Source: Flavobacterium sp. 11
GTDB lineage: Bacteria; Bacteroidota; Bacteroidia; Flavobacteriales; Flavobacteriaceae
Direction: 5' to 3'
Length of the DNA: 64,000 bases
Assembly (NCBI RefSeq): GCF_002754315.1
Contig: NZ_PEFE01000001.1
Coordinates: 2,108,001-2,172,000 of the forward strand
The stretch's first letter is position 1. Each line of letters begins with the position of its first letter. This document shows, in pieces, positions 34,788 to 43,768 of this stretch. Under the pieces are notes generated by a model. That model was not told the origin of the DNA. It worked only from the letters and a program-made list of their open reading frames with translations, and searched no databases. A program made the translations under genes and the position numbers.

Positions 34788-35909
34788 TTAAAATTCAGAT
34801 TGTTCTTCTTCTTTATTTATTACTGGTGCAGGCGTTTTTACGGCCTCTTCTTTCTTGACAGCAGCAGGAGTAAAAGTTGTTGCAGGAATTACTTTGGGTT
34901 TTATTGGATAGTAAATTTCTGTAACCCATTTTGAAGGGTTTTTAATTTCTGTTTTGCTGATGGTGAAATTCTCTAAATGAGAAAATGTAGGGTCAAGAAC
35001 AATTCGATTGGTGTTAATGTGTGTTTTTGCTTTATCCAAAGCTTTTTTCGTATGCGAATAATCTCCGGTTAAAGTAGTTTTAATGGCTTCGAATGGTTCT
35101 AGTTTTCCGGTTAAAATATCACTTCCTGAACTTGTTAAGATTTGGGTTTTTATAGGTACACAAAACGATAATTTAGTCAATCCTTTTACGGGATCATAAG
35201 TGTGATAAATTATAAATGGTTTTCCGTTTAGTTCGATATTATTTTGTTCGCAAAAAGTAATCATTTTTGGGAATACGATTTGAGCATTTTTAATGACTTT
35301 TGAAATTTCACTGGTAAAGGTTTGTCTCAGATAAAACGTTCCAAGTTTTTTTACCAATCCGTTTACTTTTATGGCATAAGTATTAATTTCAAAATCAAGA
35401 GTTTTGTCTAAGTTAGCTAAACTCTTTTCATATGTTTTCCCTATAATTTTATTTATACCTCCATTAAAAGCGGTATAAACTTTCATGGTGAAACTCATTT
35501 TTCCAGTAGTTTTCCATGTTACTTTTGTTCCGCCGATTGTATCTTTAAAACTCCAAAAAACAGATGATGAAGTTCCATCATAATTCATTTTTTGAGAAAT
35601 ACTGTCATTTTCTTTTACAAAAAGGGTCAACATATCACCTGTGCCTTCTTTTCCTTCCCATGAAAAGGAAGCTCCGGGACCAATTGTTTTTTTAGGATAG
35701 GTAATTTGCATTTCAGGATCTTCAACAATCCAGGAACTAAAATCTTCCCAGTTTCTATAATCATTAACAAAATTAAATACGGTTGATTTTGGAGAATTTA
35801 TGATTTGACTTCTTTCTACGGTAAAATCTCCTTTTTGAGTTGCCACAAAAATGGATAGCGCCACAAAACTTAGCAATAGTAAAAGAAATAAGTATTTTAA
35901 AATCCTCAT
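34788..35909 (-). CDS. SRPBCC (START-like) plus GyrI-like effector-binding domain protein, membrane-anchored
   Basis: 373 residues. An N-terminal transmembrane/signal anchor (YLFLLLLLSFVALSIFVATQKG) is followed by a polyketide-cyclase-type SRPBCC domain (about 30-180: VERSQIINSPKSTVFNFVNDYRNW, ending in WKTTGKMSF) and a GyrI-like/BmrR-type effector-binding domain (about 185-345: IEDIHTY-like strand patterns, ending VTEIYYPIKPK). The tail is Ala/Val/Lys-rich and low complexity. Both domains bind hydrophobic ligands, so it may sense or sequester small molecules at the membrane; the ligand is unknown. Downstream of, and on the same strand as, no obvious partner; the sigma factor gene follows after 60 bp. 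Confidence 0.75.
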   Translation of the reverse strand: MRILKYLFLLLLLSFVALSIFVATQKGDFTVERSQIINSPKSTVFNFVNDYRNWEDFSSWIVEDPEMQITYPKKTIGPGASFSWEGKEGTGDMLTLFVKENDSISQKMNYDGTSSSVFWSFKDTIGGTKVTWKTTGKMSFTMKVYTAFNGGINKIIGKTYEKSLANLDKTLDFEINTYAIKVNGLVKKLGTFYLRQTFTSEISKVIKNAQIVFPKMITFCEQNNIELNGKPFIIYHTYDPVKGLTKLSFCVPIKTQILTSSGSDILTGKLEPFEAIKTTLTGDYSHTKKALDKAKTHINTNRIVLDPTFSHLENFTISKTEIKNPSKWVTEIYYPIKPKVIPATTFTPAAVKKEEAVKTPAPVINKEEEQSEF

Positions 35910-36149
35910 AATATACAGGTTTGTTAATTTTTGTAAAGTTAAAGATTTTATTTACAAGTCATCGAAAGTGTTAAATAAATATGGATTATTTTCTAAACAA
36001 GGGATGTTTGTCTGTTTGTTTTTGGTTTGAATTTAAAGCAGGATTTACAATTTTCGATTCTTTTTAACGGATTCTTTTTCGAATAAAAAACTAAATAAGG
36101 ATAGTGGTTTTATTTATTAAGTATTTGTTGTTTAGTGTATTAAATTAAA

Positions 36150-36174
36150 TAAAAAAGTCCACTAAATAGTGGAC
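36150..36174 (-). terminator. Rho-independent terminator of the 62-residue membrane protein gene
   Basis: The 8-bp stem GTCCACTA (36157-36164) / TAGTGGAC (36167-36174) with a 2-nt loop has a T-run on the minus strand (A run at 36150-36156). Confidence 0.75.
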
Positions 36175-36197
36175 ATCATTTGTTTGGTTTGAAAAAA

Positions 36198-36386
36198 CTA
36201 ACGTTTGAAAAATACTTTTATTAAAAATAAAATTCCAATAAAAATTACAAATCCTATTAGAATCTTGTAATTCCCCTTATAAAACTCTTTATGGATTTTT
36301 AAATCTTTTCTATAGGCATAAATTGCAGCAATAACAAATGCAACAAAAAATAAGCCTGCAAACACTAATTGACCTTGACTAAACAT
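36198..36386 (-). CDS. Small two-helix membrane protein
   Basis: 62 residues. Two predicted transmembrane helices (about 7-24, VFAGLFFVAFVIAAIYAY, and about 42-59, YKILIGFVIFIGILFLIKVF) are joined by a basic loop (RKDLKIHKEFYKGN), ending KVFFKR. The positive loop predicts both ends outside. No known domain. It has its own terminator and looks like an ordinary small membrane gene of Flavobacteria. Its reading frame is supported by the hydrophobic pattern and by the terminator immediately behind the stop. Confidence 0.65.
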   Translation of the reverse strand: MFSQGQLVFAGLFFVAFVIAAIYAYRKDLKIHKEFYKGNYKILIGFVIFIGILFLIKVFFKR

Positions 36387-36467
36387 AGTTTAAATTATTT
36401 CCGGCAAATTTAGGTAATAGTTTAGAAATAGTTGCTAATTTGCCTTTTCATTTAACAAAATAAAAAG

Positions 36468-36860
36468 ATGCAAAAACAGATAAACTCAGTTAAAGAATTT
36501 CATACGGCTTTTAAAATTGGTCACAGTGAAATTCCTACAGCTAATTTAGGGGAAAGTAAACACACGCTTCGTTACAACTTAATGAAAGAGGAAAACGAAG
36601 AATATCTTGAAGCAGTTCAAAACAATGATTTAATAGAAATTGCGGATGCATTGGGTGATATGATGTACATCCTTTGCGGAACCATTATCGAACATGGTTT
36701 GCAGCATAAAATTGAAGAAGTCTTCGACGAAATTCAACGTAGTAATATGAGTAAGTTAGGGCAAGATGGCAAACCTATTTATCGTGAAGATGGAAAAGTC
36801 ATGAAAGGGCCTAATTATTTTAAACCAGATTTCTCTAAAATATTGGAGAAAGGAGAATAG
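36468..36860 (+). CDS. MazG-like nucleoside triphosphate pyrophosphohydrolase
   Basis: 130 residues, all-alpha NTP pyrophosphatase. The Mg-binding pattern ExxE...ExxD is visible as EENEEYLEA and IEIADALGDMMYILCG. The family hydrolyses NTPs or dNTPs to the monophosphate and pyrophosphate, cleaning up noncanonical nucleotides. The C-terminal part (PIYREDGKVMKGPNYFKPD) is the PF-type tail seen in phosphoribosyl-ATP-pyrophosphohydrolase-like Bacteroidota proteins. Cytoplasmic. Monocistronic with a bidirectional terminator. Confidence 0.82.
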   Translation: MQKQINSVKEFHTAFKIGHSEIPTANLGESKHTLRYNLMKEENEEYLEAVQNNDLIEIADALGDMMYILCGTIIEHGLQHKIEEVFDEIQRSNMSKLGQDGKPIYREDGKVMKGPNYFKPDFSKILEKGE

Positions 36861-36891
36861 TGTTTCAAGATTTATTTACTTACAAGACATT

Positions 36892-36928
36892 AAAAAAAGC
36901 GATTTTCAATATGAGAATCGCTTTTTTT
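36892..36928. terminator. Bidirectional terminator between the MazG-like gene and ilvE
   Basis: The stem AAAGCGATTTTC / GAGAATCGCTTT has A and T runs of seven on the two sides, between convergent genes. Confidence 0.85.
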
Positions 36929-36948
36929 AATATTATAAAACCTTAGAA

Positions 36949-38016
36949 TTATACTTTAACAGTCCATCCAAAAGTATCTTCTTCTAATTTATTTTGAATG
37001 TTTTCCAATTTAGTTTTTAGTTGTAAAGCCATTGTGAATTCAATTTTTGGCAATTCATAATAAACATCCTGATAAGAAAATCCAGAAATTGGACTTACTA
37101 CAGCAGCCGTTCCTGCACCAAAAATTTCTTTTAAACTTCCGTTTTTAGCAGCTTCAACAAGTTCAGATACTAAAACAGAACGAATTTCTACATTTATACC
37201 TATACTTTTTGCTAAATCAATAAGTGTTTTTCTAGTCACACCATCAAGAATTCTTTCGCTTGTAGGAGCAGTTAGTAATGTATCATTTATTCTGAAAAAT
37301 ACATTCATAGTACCCGCTTCTTCCAGTTTGGTATGCGTTGCATCATCAGTCCAAATTACCTGTTGGAAACCTTCTTTATTTGCTAAATTAGTTGGGTAAA
37401 ATTGAGCGGCATAATTTCCGGCAGCTTTTGCAGCTCCTATTCCTCCATTTGCAGCTCTACTGAAATGTTCCGCAATAAGTACTTTTACATCACCAGAATA
37501 ATAAGAACTCACTGGCGATAATATAATCATGAATTTATAGTCATCAGAAGGATTAGCAATAACTCCTGTACCAGTTGCAATCATAAATGGTCTGATGTAC
37601 ATAGAATTTCCTTTTCCTTTTTTAATCCATGCTTCGTCTAATTGTAATAATTGATTCAGACCGCTCATGAATATCTCTTCAGGAACTTCCGGCATAGCCA
37701 TTCTCACTGCAGAGGTATTAAAACGCTTATAGTTTTCATCAGGTCTAAAAAGCCAAACGTCATTATTATCATCTTTATAAGCTTTCATGCCTTCAAAAAT
37801 CGCTTGACCATAATGAAAAACTCTTGTAGACGGGTCTAACAAAAATGGTGCGTAGGGTTTAATGACTGGTTTCTGCCATTCCCCATTTTTATAATCACAT
37901 TCAAATAGATGATCTGTAAAAACAGAACCAAAGCTTAAGTTTGAAAAATCAACTTCATTTATTTTTGAAGAGGTCGCTTTTATTGTTTCAATTTTGTTAG
38001 TTTGAGTAGTACTCAT
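36949..38016 (-). CDS. ilvE: Branched-chain amino acid aminotransferase
   Basis: 355 residues, class IV PLP-dependent aminotransferase of the large (eukaryotic/mycobacterial-like) BCAT form. Interconverts branched-chain amino acids and 2-oxoacids with glutamate. Motifs: PFLLDPSTRVFHYGQAIFEG, the PLP lysine in GGIGAAKAAGNYAA, and the PLP phosphate region EEAGTMNVFF, then FGAGTAAVVSPI. Normal length for this form. Cytoplasmic. Divergent from mnmD, with a 302-bp gap. Confidence 0.93.
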   Translation of the reverse strand: MSTTQTNKIETIKATSSKINEVDFSNLSFGSVFTDHLFECDYKNGEWQKPVIKPYAPFLLDPSTRVFHYGQAIFEGMKAYKDDNNDVWLFRPDENYKRFNTSAVRMAMPEVPEEIFMSGLNQLLQLDEAWIKKGKGNSMYIRPFMIATGTGVIANPSDDYKFMIILSPVSSYYSGDVKVLIAEHFSRAANGGIGAAKAAGNYAAQFYPTNLANKEGFQQVIWTDDATHTKLEEAGTMNVFFRINDTLLTAPTSERILDGVTRKTLIDLAKSIGINVEIRSVLVSELVEAAKNGSLKEIFGAGTAAVVSPISGFSYQDVYYELPKIEFTMALQLKTKLENIQNKLEEDTFGWTVKV

Positions 38017-38318
38017 AGTAATGTATTGTTTTTTGATTTTTTTTAAATGACAAACTAGAGCTTAAAAAACTGGATTTCTATAAGTTGAAGTTTAATCTTT
38101 GCAAAATTAAATAAAAATCAACAAAAGACTTGTCAAAAAACTATTAATTATAGCACTTAACTAAGATTTGTTTACATTTTAAAAAAACCAAAAAAATCAT
38201 GCCCATTTCTATTGATTATACAATAAATATAGATTTTTCAGAGGCAAACGTATTAGATTTTGATTAATTTTGGACAAACATTATAGCTTTTAATCCATTA
38301 TAATCTCAAAATCCGATT
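38017..38318. other. AT-rich divergent intergenic region between ilvE and mnmD
   Basis: 302 bp without an ORF, containing the promoters of two divergent genes. One candidate promoter for mnmD is listed separately. No convincing hairpin, tRNA or other structure is visible. Confidence 0.4.
38260..38291 (+). promoter_or_regulatory. Candidate mnmD promoter
   Basis: TTG (38260-38262), a 21-bp spacer and TAGCTTTT (38284-38291) differ from TAnnTTTG in one base. It lies 27 bp before the TTG start codon. Confidence 0.35.
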
Positions 38319-38981
38319 TTGAAAAGAGAAATAATCCAAACACTTGATGGTTCAACTACCATTCACATAGCAGAATGGGACGAATGTTATCATTCTAAAC
38401 ATGGTGCCATACAAGAAGCACAGCATGTATTTATTAAAAACGGTCTTTCATTATTTCCAAACAGAAATGTTTCTATTTTGGAAATAGGATTTGGCACCGG
38501 TTTAAATGCTTTTATCACTTTGTTGGAGGCAAAAAAATTGCAGCAATCGATTGATTATGTCGGAGTAGAAGCCTATCCAATTTCAGTAGATGAAGTTTTA
38601 TCGATGAATTATGTCACAGAATTAAATGCGAGTCAAGAAAGTGCAATTTTTGATAAAATGCACGAAAGTAATTGGGGCGAAAAAATTGATTTGAGAGATG
38701 ATTTTTCACTAATAAAAAGGAAACAGTTTTTTGAAGAAATTGATGATATTGATCAATTCGATTTGATTTATTTTGATGCTTTTGGATATAGAGTACAACC
38801 TGAATTGTGGAGTACCGCTATTTTTGAGAGGATGTATAAGGCGCTTAAAGCGAATGGTGTGCTGGTTACTTATGCCGCTAGAGGCGTTGTAAAAAGGAGT
38901 ATGATTGAAGTGGGCTTTACTGTTGAAAAACTTGCCGGACCGCCTGGAAAAAGAGAAATGTTTCGTGCTAGAAAAAGCTGA
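38319..38981 (+). CDS. mnmD: tRNA (mnm5s2U34)-methyltransferase MnmD
   Basis: 220 residues. Methylates nm5s2U at the wobble position of tRNA with SAM. Standalone MnmD-type domain (DUF752), without the MnmC oxidase part. Motifs: N-terminal IIQTLDGSTTI and YHSKHGAIQEAQHVFI, the SAM loop LEIGFGTGLNAF, and the DUF752 signature YFDAFGYRVQPELWS. The TTG at 38319-38321 is the only start that gives the family N-terminus; the nearest ATG would remove it. Cytoplasmic. Divergent from ilvE. Confidence 0.88.
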   Translation: MKREIIQTLDGSTTIHIAEWDECYHSKHGAIQEAQHVFIKNGLSLFPNRNVSILEIGFGTGLNAFITLLEAKKLQQSIDYVGVEAYPISVDEVLSMNYVTELNASQESAIFDKMHESNWGEKIDLRDDFSLIKRKQFFEEIDDIDQFDLIYFDAFGYRVQPELWSTAIFERMYKALKANGVLVTYAARGVVKRSMIEVGFTVEKLAGPPGKREMFRARKS

Positions 38982-39140
38982 GACTTTTTATTTAAGTAGT
39001 TTGTTTTCAGTGATTTATTTTTTTTAATCCAAAATCCATGAATTAAAAATAAAAAAATTAAAACTACGTTAAATAGTTATGTTGTAATAAAAAATAATGT
39101 ATTTTTACAACACTTTAGAATCCAAATCTAACTAAAATCA

Positions 39141-39347
39141 ATGTTTACTATGTCAAAAATCATGTATGATTATACAAAATCAATTTTGGAAAGAGTGAGT
39201 TTTGATCCATTGCTTTTTTGCAAGGAATTAGAAAAAGCCATCAAAACATTATTACCATACGAAATGGAGCAATTGAGAGAATGGTTATTAAATTTCACAA
39301 TTGGAAAACCAGAATTAAAACAATGTTTACTAATCGTAAATTCATAA
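39141..39347 (+). CDS. Small conserved-looking cytoplasmic protein
   Basis: 68 residues, or 65 if translation starts at the ATG at 39150 (MSKIMYDYTKSILERVSF). It has an amphipathic, mostly helical pattern (FDPLLFCKELEKAIKTLLPYEMEQLREWLLNF) and no membrane segment. The layout, with a bidirectional terminator directly behind it and a 160-bp AT-rich leader region, supports a real small gene. I know similar short proteins of unknown function in Flavobacteria, but assign no domain. Confidence 0.6.
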   Translation: MFTMSKIMYDYTKSILERVSFDPLLFCKELEKAIKTLLPYEMEQLREWLLNFTIGKPELKQCLLIVNS

Positions 39348-39378
39348 AAAAAAGGAACCGCAAAACGGTTCCTTTTTT
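39346..39378. terminator. Bidirectional terminator between the small gene and oxyR
   Basis: The 11-bp stem AAAAGGAACCG (39350-39360) / CGGTTCCTTTT (39366-39376) has a 5-nt loop and long A and T runs. Confidence 0.88.
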
Positions 39379-40319
39379 TATTTTTTAGGTAGTGAACTTA
39401 TAATTTGAACATTTTGAAATACGATAGCACCTTTTACAACTCCTGCAATTGTATTTCGAAGCGCATCAATTATCTGTATTTTTAATTCGCTCTTAGGGAA
39501 TATAAGACTTACCTCTCTGGCAGGTTTAGGTTCCTTAAAGTGGCGTAGTTTTAATTTGTCGGTTTCTTTCAAATCTAGTGTATGTAGGTAAGGAAGCAAT
39601 GTCGTCCCTAAACCTTCGTCGGCTAATTTTATAAGAGTTTCAAAACTTCCGCTTTCAATTTGAAAACGACTCGTTTCATTTTTACTCACATTTTTGCATA
39701 AATTTAAAATTCCGTCTCGAAAACAGTGTCCGTCTTGTAATAGCAAGATTTCATCTAAATTTAAGTCTGAAACTTCTATTTCTTCTTTCTGAAAATGATG
39801 ATGGCTCTCCGGAATGTACGCTACGAAAGGTTCGTAATACAATACAATTTCTTTTATTTTTTCCTCCATCAAAGGTGTGGCGGCAATGGCGGCATCGAGA
39901 TGACCGTTGTTTAGTTTTGTTATAATTTCTTCCGTATTCAACTCTTCGATTATGAGTTTTACTTTAGGATATTTTTTTATGAAATTATTCAAGAACATTG
40001 GCAATAGCGTAGGCATAATGGTTGGGATTATTCCTAATCTGAATTCGCCACCGATAAATCCTTTTTGTTGTTCTACTATGTCTTGAATCCTATCGGCTTC
40101 ATTGACGATGTTTTTTGCTTGATTTACAATTTTTTGACCAATATCAGTAAGTTGAATCGGTTTTTTGGTTCTGTCAAATATCTGAATACTTAATTCTTCT
40201 TCTATTTTCTGAATTTGCATGCTCAATGTTGGTTGAGTTACAAAACATTTTTCGGCAGCTAGAGTGAAATTTTTATGTTCTGCTACTGCAAGAACATATT
40301 TTAATTGAGTGATTGTCAT
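39378..40319 (-). CDS. oxyR: Hydrogen-peroxide-sensing LysR-family regulator OxyR
   Basis: 313 residues. N-terminal LysR helix-turn-helix (MTITQLKYVLAVAEHKNFTLAAEKCFVTQPTLSMQIQKIE) and C-terminal substrate-binding domain. The two redox cysteines fall at C199 and C208 (GHCFRDGILNLC), the same numbering as in E. coli OxyR, so peroxide sensing by a disulfide is very likely. Activates antioxidant genes such as dps, which is divergently transcribed just upstream (98-bp intergenic region). A TATATTTG box lies 21 bp upstream of the ATG. Full family length. Confidence 0.94.
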   Translation of the reverse strand: MTITQLKYVLAVAEHKNFTLAAEKCFVTQPTLSMQIQKIEEELSIQIFDRTKKPIQLTDIGQKIVNQAKNIVNEADRIQDIVEQQKGFIGGEFRLGIIPTIMPTLLPMFLNNFIKKYPKVKLIIEELNTEEIITKLNNGHLDAAIAATPLMEEKIKEIVLYYEPFVAYIPESHHHFQKEEIEVSDLNLDEILLLQDGHCFRDGILNLCKNVSKNETSRFQIESGSFETLIKLADEGLGTTLLPYLHTLDLKETDKLKLRHFKEPKPAREVSLIFPKSELKIQIIDALRNTIAGVVKGAIVFQNVQIISSLPKK

Positions 40320-40340
40320 CTTTTATAGTAATATCTGATG

Positions 40341-40348
40341 CAAATATA
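40341..40348 (-). promoter_or_regulatory. -7 element of the oxyR promoter
   Basis: Minus-strand TATATTTG matches TAnnTTTG, 21 bp before the oxyR ATG, in the intergenic region shared with dps. Confidence 0.5.
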
Positions 40349-40416
40349 AAAACAATCAATTTAACTTATAGTGTAAAGAGATGTTTTCTTATCTAAATTT
40401 ACTGAAAATAAAAATC

Positions 40417-40896
40417 ATGAAAACAAATATTTTAGGATTGCCGGTAAAAGAATCAGAACTGATAGTTGGTCAATTGAATGTTTTGTTGTCTAATTTTCAG
40501 GTTTATTACCAAAATCTAAGAGGAATTCATTGGAATATTAGAGGGAAACGCTTTTTTGATTTGCATGTAAAGTTTGAAGAGTTATATACGGATGCCCAAA
40601 TAAAAATTGATTTAATTGCAGAAAGAGTTCTTACTGTTGGCGGAACACCACTGCATACTTTTGAGGATTACATAAATAATAATCAGTTAGTTGTAGGTAA
40701 AAATATTTCAAATGATGAAAAAGCAGTGCATTTAATTGTTACTTCATTGTCCCATTTGTTAAAAATAGAAAGAGAGATTCTTAACAAAGCAGGAGAAATA
40801 AATGATGAAGGAACAAATTCCATGATGAGCGATTTTATATCAGAACAAGAGAAGACCATCTGGATGATGCAAGCTTGGTTAGAAGAAAGTTTGTAG
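40417..40896 (+). CDS. dps: Dps-family DNA-protecting ferritin-like protein
   Basis: 159 residues from the ATG at 40417; a frame from 40381 adds 12 residues (MFSYLNLLKIKI) unlike the family. Forms a 12-mer that oxidises Fe(II) with hydrogen peroxide and stores iron. Four-helix bundle with ferroxidase ligands in GIHWNIRGKRFFDLHVKFEELYTDAQ and IDLIAERVLTVGG. No positively charged DNA-binding tail is obvious. Divergent from oxyR, which probably activates it under peroxide. Confidence 0.92.
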   Translation: MKTNILGLPVKESELIVGQLNVLLSNFQVYYQNLRGIHWNIRGKRFFDLHVKFEELYTDAQIKIDLIAERVLTVGGTPLHTFEDYINNNQLVVGKNISNDEKAVHLIVTSLSHLLKIEREILNKAGEINDEGTNSMMSDFISEQEKTIWMMQAWLEESL

Positions 40897-40983
40897 TTTT
40901 ATAAGAATTTAAAAAAAATGGAATGGATTTAGTGTTTTTCACTTTTATTTAATGTTAATTTTTTTTTAAATTTAGAAAAACGA

Positions 40984-41015
40984 TTGCTTATTTAATAAAC
41001 TTAATTCTATTTTTG
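40984..41015 (+). promoter_or_regulatory. Promoter of the SulP/carbonic anhydrase cluster
   Basis: TTG (40984-40986), a 21-bp spacer and TATTTTTG (41008-41015) give an exact match to TTG-N(17-23)-TAnnTTTG. It ends 5 bp before the ATG at 41021, so transcription would start at or next to the start codon: leaderless or nearly so, unless the ATG at 41027 is used. Confidence 0.7.
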
Positions 41016-41020
41016 CGCAA

Positions 41021-41302
41021 ATGAAAATGATATCTAAAATATTTTTAATTCTATTTATCACTTTTCTCATCACTCCAACAATAGTTACTGTGATTGAGAA
41101 AAGTGCAGATATTTCCATTTTCTATAGTGTTTCCGAAGAAGAGCATGCGCACAAAGAAATCAAGACCTTTTTTTATTTAGAATCTCCTGCTGAAGTTGTT
41201 ATTTCATCGAGATTATCATCTAGCGCTATTTTATCTGAGAATTTATCGAAACACGATAATATCACTTCCTCGATATTCATTCCCCCGCCCAACGAAGTTT
41301 AA
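41021..41302 (+). CDS. Small membrane-anchored protein upstream of the SulP gene
   Basis: 93 residues with an N-terminal transmembrane/signal anchor (ISKIFLILFITFLITPTIVTVI). The remainder is soluble and Ser/Glu-rich (VSEEEHAHKEIKTFFYLESP). No domain recognised. The exact TAnnTTTG promoter 5 bp upstream makes it the first gene of the transcript that includes SulP and two carbonic anhydrases, or a near-leaderless one. The reading frame is supported by the promoter and the hydrophobic start; its role is unknown, perhaps as a small subunit or regulator of the transporter. Confidence 0.6.
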   Translation: MKMISKIFLILFITFLITPTIVTVIEKSADISIFYSVSEEEHAHKEIKTFFYLESPAEVVISSRLSSSAILSENLSKHDNITSSIFIPPPNEV

Positions 41303-41388
41303 TACAGTTTTCGATTTTAATTTTTAAAATCAATTTTCACATACATCATGTGGAGTATTTCTTTGTATTCAATTTTTAGTTCGGTATT

Positions 41389-42984
41389 ATGACAAAAAAA
41401 ATCAATCTTTTTGCTAACCTTAAATCTGATTTTGCATCTGGTTTAGTGGTTTTCTTGGTGGCGCTACCATTGTGTTTAGGTATTGCAATGGCTTCAGGTG
41501 CTCCTTTATTTTCAGGAATTATTTCAGGAGTTATCGGAGGAATAGTAGTAGGCTATTTAAGTACGTCTAACATAAGTGTCTCTGGACCTGCTGCAGGTTT
41601 AACTGCAATTGTCCTTACTGCAATAACAGATTTAGGTGCTTTTGATATTTTTTTAACTGCCGTTTTTATTGCAGGTCTGTTACAATTAATTTTAGGATTT
41701 GCCAAAGCAGGAAGTATTTCTAATTATTTTCCAACGAATGTTATTGAAGGAATGTTAGCGGGTATTGGAATTATTATTATTCTGAAACAATTGCCGCACG
41801 CATTTGGCTACGATAACGATTTTGAAGGCGATCAAGCATTTTCACAATCAGATGGTAGTAATACCTTTTCTGCGCTGTTTAGTATTTTTGATTACATCCA
41901 AATAGGCTCAATTGTTATTACATTGGTATCTATGGCGATTTTGATTTCTTGGGATAAAGTTCCATTTTTAAAAAAATTAAAATTAGTTCCCGGAGCCTTA
42001 ATTGCTGTTGCTCTTGGTGTTATTTTGAATGAGATTTTCATTGGTACAGGAAGTGCTTTGGCTATTGGAAAAGAGCATTTGGTTTCTTTACCGGTTCCAT
42101 CATCTTTTGAAGAATTTAAATCGATTATTGTAACGCCTAATTTATCTGGAGTAACGAATCCAAAGGTTTGGGTTGTAGCATTTACAATTGCTATTGTAGC
42201 TTCGATTGAGACGCTTTTAAGTATTGAAGCGGCTGATAGAATGGACGTTCAAAAACGCTATACAGATACTAATATGGAATTGAAAGCGCAAGGAATTGGT
42301 AATATGGCGAGTTCACTTTTAGGAGGTTTACCATTGACATCTGTAATTGTGCGCTCCTCAGCAAACAGTAATTCAGGAGCCAAATCTAAAATGTCTACTA
42401 TTATCCATGGATCATTACTATTAGTGAGTGTACTTGCTGTTCCAGTGATTTTGAATAAAATCCCGTTGGCTACTTTAGCAGCAATCTTAATCTTAGTTGG
42501 ATATAAACTGGCTAAACCAGCTACATTCAAGCATTTTTGGGAAAAAGGAAAGTATCAATTTGTACCTTTTATTGCCACATTATTAGCGGTTGTATTTTTG
42601 GATTTATTGAAAGGTGTTGCTCTTGGAATTTTCATCAGTATTATTTTTGTTTTAAAAGGAAATCTAAAGAGAGCCTACTATTTTAGAAAAGAAGAATACG
42701 CTGATGGCGATGTGATTCATATTGATTTGGCTCAGGAAGTTTCTTTCTTGAATAAAGCTGCAATCAAACAGACATTAAACAATATTCCGGAAAATTCTAA
42801 GGTAATAATTGATGCAAAAGATACGGTTTATATTGCGCATGATATTTTGGATTTAATCCATGAATTTAAAACGACCAGAGCAGTAGATAATAATATAAAA
42901 GTGAAGCTCAAAGGATTTAAAAAAGCCTACCAGTTAGAGAATACTGGAGAGGAAGGAAAACACGTTTTTGTTGAGCATAAATAA
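41389..42984 (+). CDS. SulP-family inorganic anion transporter (likely bicarbonate)
   Basis: 531 residues. SLC26/SulP fold with about 12-14 transmembrane helices: ALPLCLGIAMASGAPL, SGPAAGLTAIVLTAI, IEGMLAGIGIIIILKQLP and SIEAADRMDV, followed by a short C-terminal STAS-like domain (EVSFLNKAAIKQTLNNIPENSKVIIDAKDT). Transports anions such as bicarbonate or sulfate across the inner membrane. Location directly before two beta-carbonic anhydrase genes points to bicarbonate uptake, as in cyanobacterial BicA-type proteins. Gaps of 19 and 81 bp to the following genes suggest one transcript. Confidence 0.88.
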   Translation: MTKKINLFANLKSDFASGLVVFLVALPLCLGIAMASGAPLFSGIISGVIGGIVVGYLSTSNISVSGPAAGLTAIVLTAITDLGAFDIFLTAVFIAGLLQLILGFAKAGSISNYFPTNVIEGMLAGIGIIIILKQLPHAFGYDNDFEGDQAFSQSDGSNTFSALFSIFDYIQIGSIVITLVSMAILISWDKVPFLKKLKLVPGALIAVALGVILNEIFIGTGSALAIGKEHLVSLPVPSSFEEFKSIIVTPNLSGVTNPKVWVVAFTIAIVASIETLLSIEAADRMDVQKRYTDTNMELKAQGIGNMASSLLGGLPLTSVIVRSSANSNSGAKSKMSTIIHGSLLLVSVLAVPVILNKIPLATLAAILILVGYKLAKPATFKHFWEKGKYQFVPFIATLLAVVFLDLLKGVALGIFISIIFVLKGNLKRAYYFRKEEYADGDVIHIDLAQEVSFLNKAAIKQTLNNIPENSKVIIDAKDTVYIAHDILDLIHEFKTTRAVDNNIKVKLKGFKKAYQLENTGEEGKHVFVEHK

Positions 42985-43003
42985 TAAATAAAAGTTTTAA
43001 AAA

Positions 43004-43687
43004 ATGAAGACATTAAATAAAGAATTGCAATCTGCAATTACACCAAGAAAGGCTTTAGAAATATTAAAAGAAGGAAATAACAGATTTGTAAATAATCTAA
43101 AAGCGCATAGAGATTTACTCGAACAAGTTAATGATACTCGTGATGGTCAATGGCCTTTTGCAACAATTTTAAGTTGTATTGATAGTAGAACTTCTGCAGA
43201 ACTCATTTTTGATCAAGGTTTAGGTGATGTTTTTTCGGTAAGAATTGCTGGTAATATTGTAAATACAGATATTCTGGGAAGTATGGAGTTTGCCTGTAAA
43301 GTAGCAGGTTCTAAGCTAATTGTTGTTCTTGGACATAGCAAATGTGGTGCTGTAAAAGGTGCTTGCGACCATGTAGAAATGGGAAATCTTACTGAATTGT
43401 TATCAAAAATTCAACCAGCAGTTTATCAAGAAAAGGAAACTTTAACTGAAAGAAATGCTAAAAACCCTTCATTTGTAGAGAATGTTGCTCAAATTAACGT
43501 AAAGCGTAGTGTGAAAAACATTATTGAAAGAAGTTTTATTTTGGAGCAAATGGTTGAAAATGGTGAGATAGGAATAATTGGAGCTATGCATAATATAGAA
43601 ACAGGTGAAGTTGTTTTCTATGATGATGTTCAATACATTAAAGATGATGAAAATCTAGGTTTCACAATAGCGGAATTGAGACATTAA
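43004..43687 (+). CDS. Beta-carbonic anhydrase 1
   Basis: 227 residues. Interconverts CO2 and bicarbonate with zinc. Zinc ligands are visible: SCIDSRTSAE (Cys, with the Asp-Arg dyad) and GHSKCGAVKGA (His, Cys). The N-terminal helix (TPRKALEILKEGNNRFVNN) and spacing are typical of the larger beta class. Cytoplasmic. Located 19 bp after the SulP gene; functions with it to equilibrate imported bicarbonate. Differs clearly from the second copy (for example SRTSAE against SRVPAN), so the two are not a recent duplication. Confidence 0.92.
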   Translation: MKTLNKELQSAITPRKALEILKEGNNRFVNNLKAHRDLLEQVNDTRDGQWPFATILSCIDSRTSAELIFDQGLGDVFSVRIAGNIVNTDILGSMEFACKVAGSKLIVVLGHSKCGAVKGACDHVEMGNLTELLSKIQPAVYQEKETLTERNAKNPSFVENVAQINVKRSVKNIIERSFILEQMVENGEIGIIGAMHNIETGEVVFYDDVQYIKDDENLGFTIAELRH

Positions 43688-43768
43688 TATTTTAAAATTT
43701 CATATATTTGAATTTGATTGTATATTCTAAACAATTCAAAATTAATCAGATTAACAATCAAAATAATT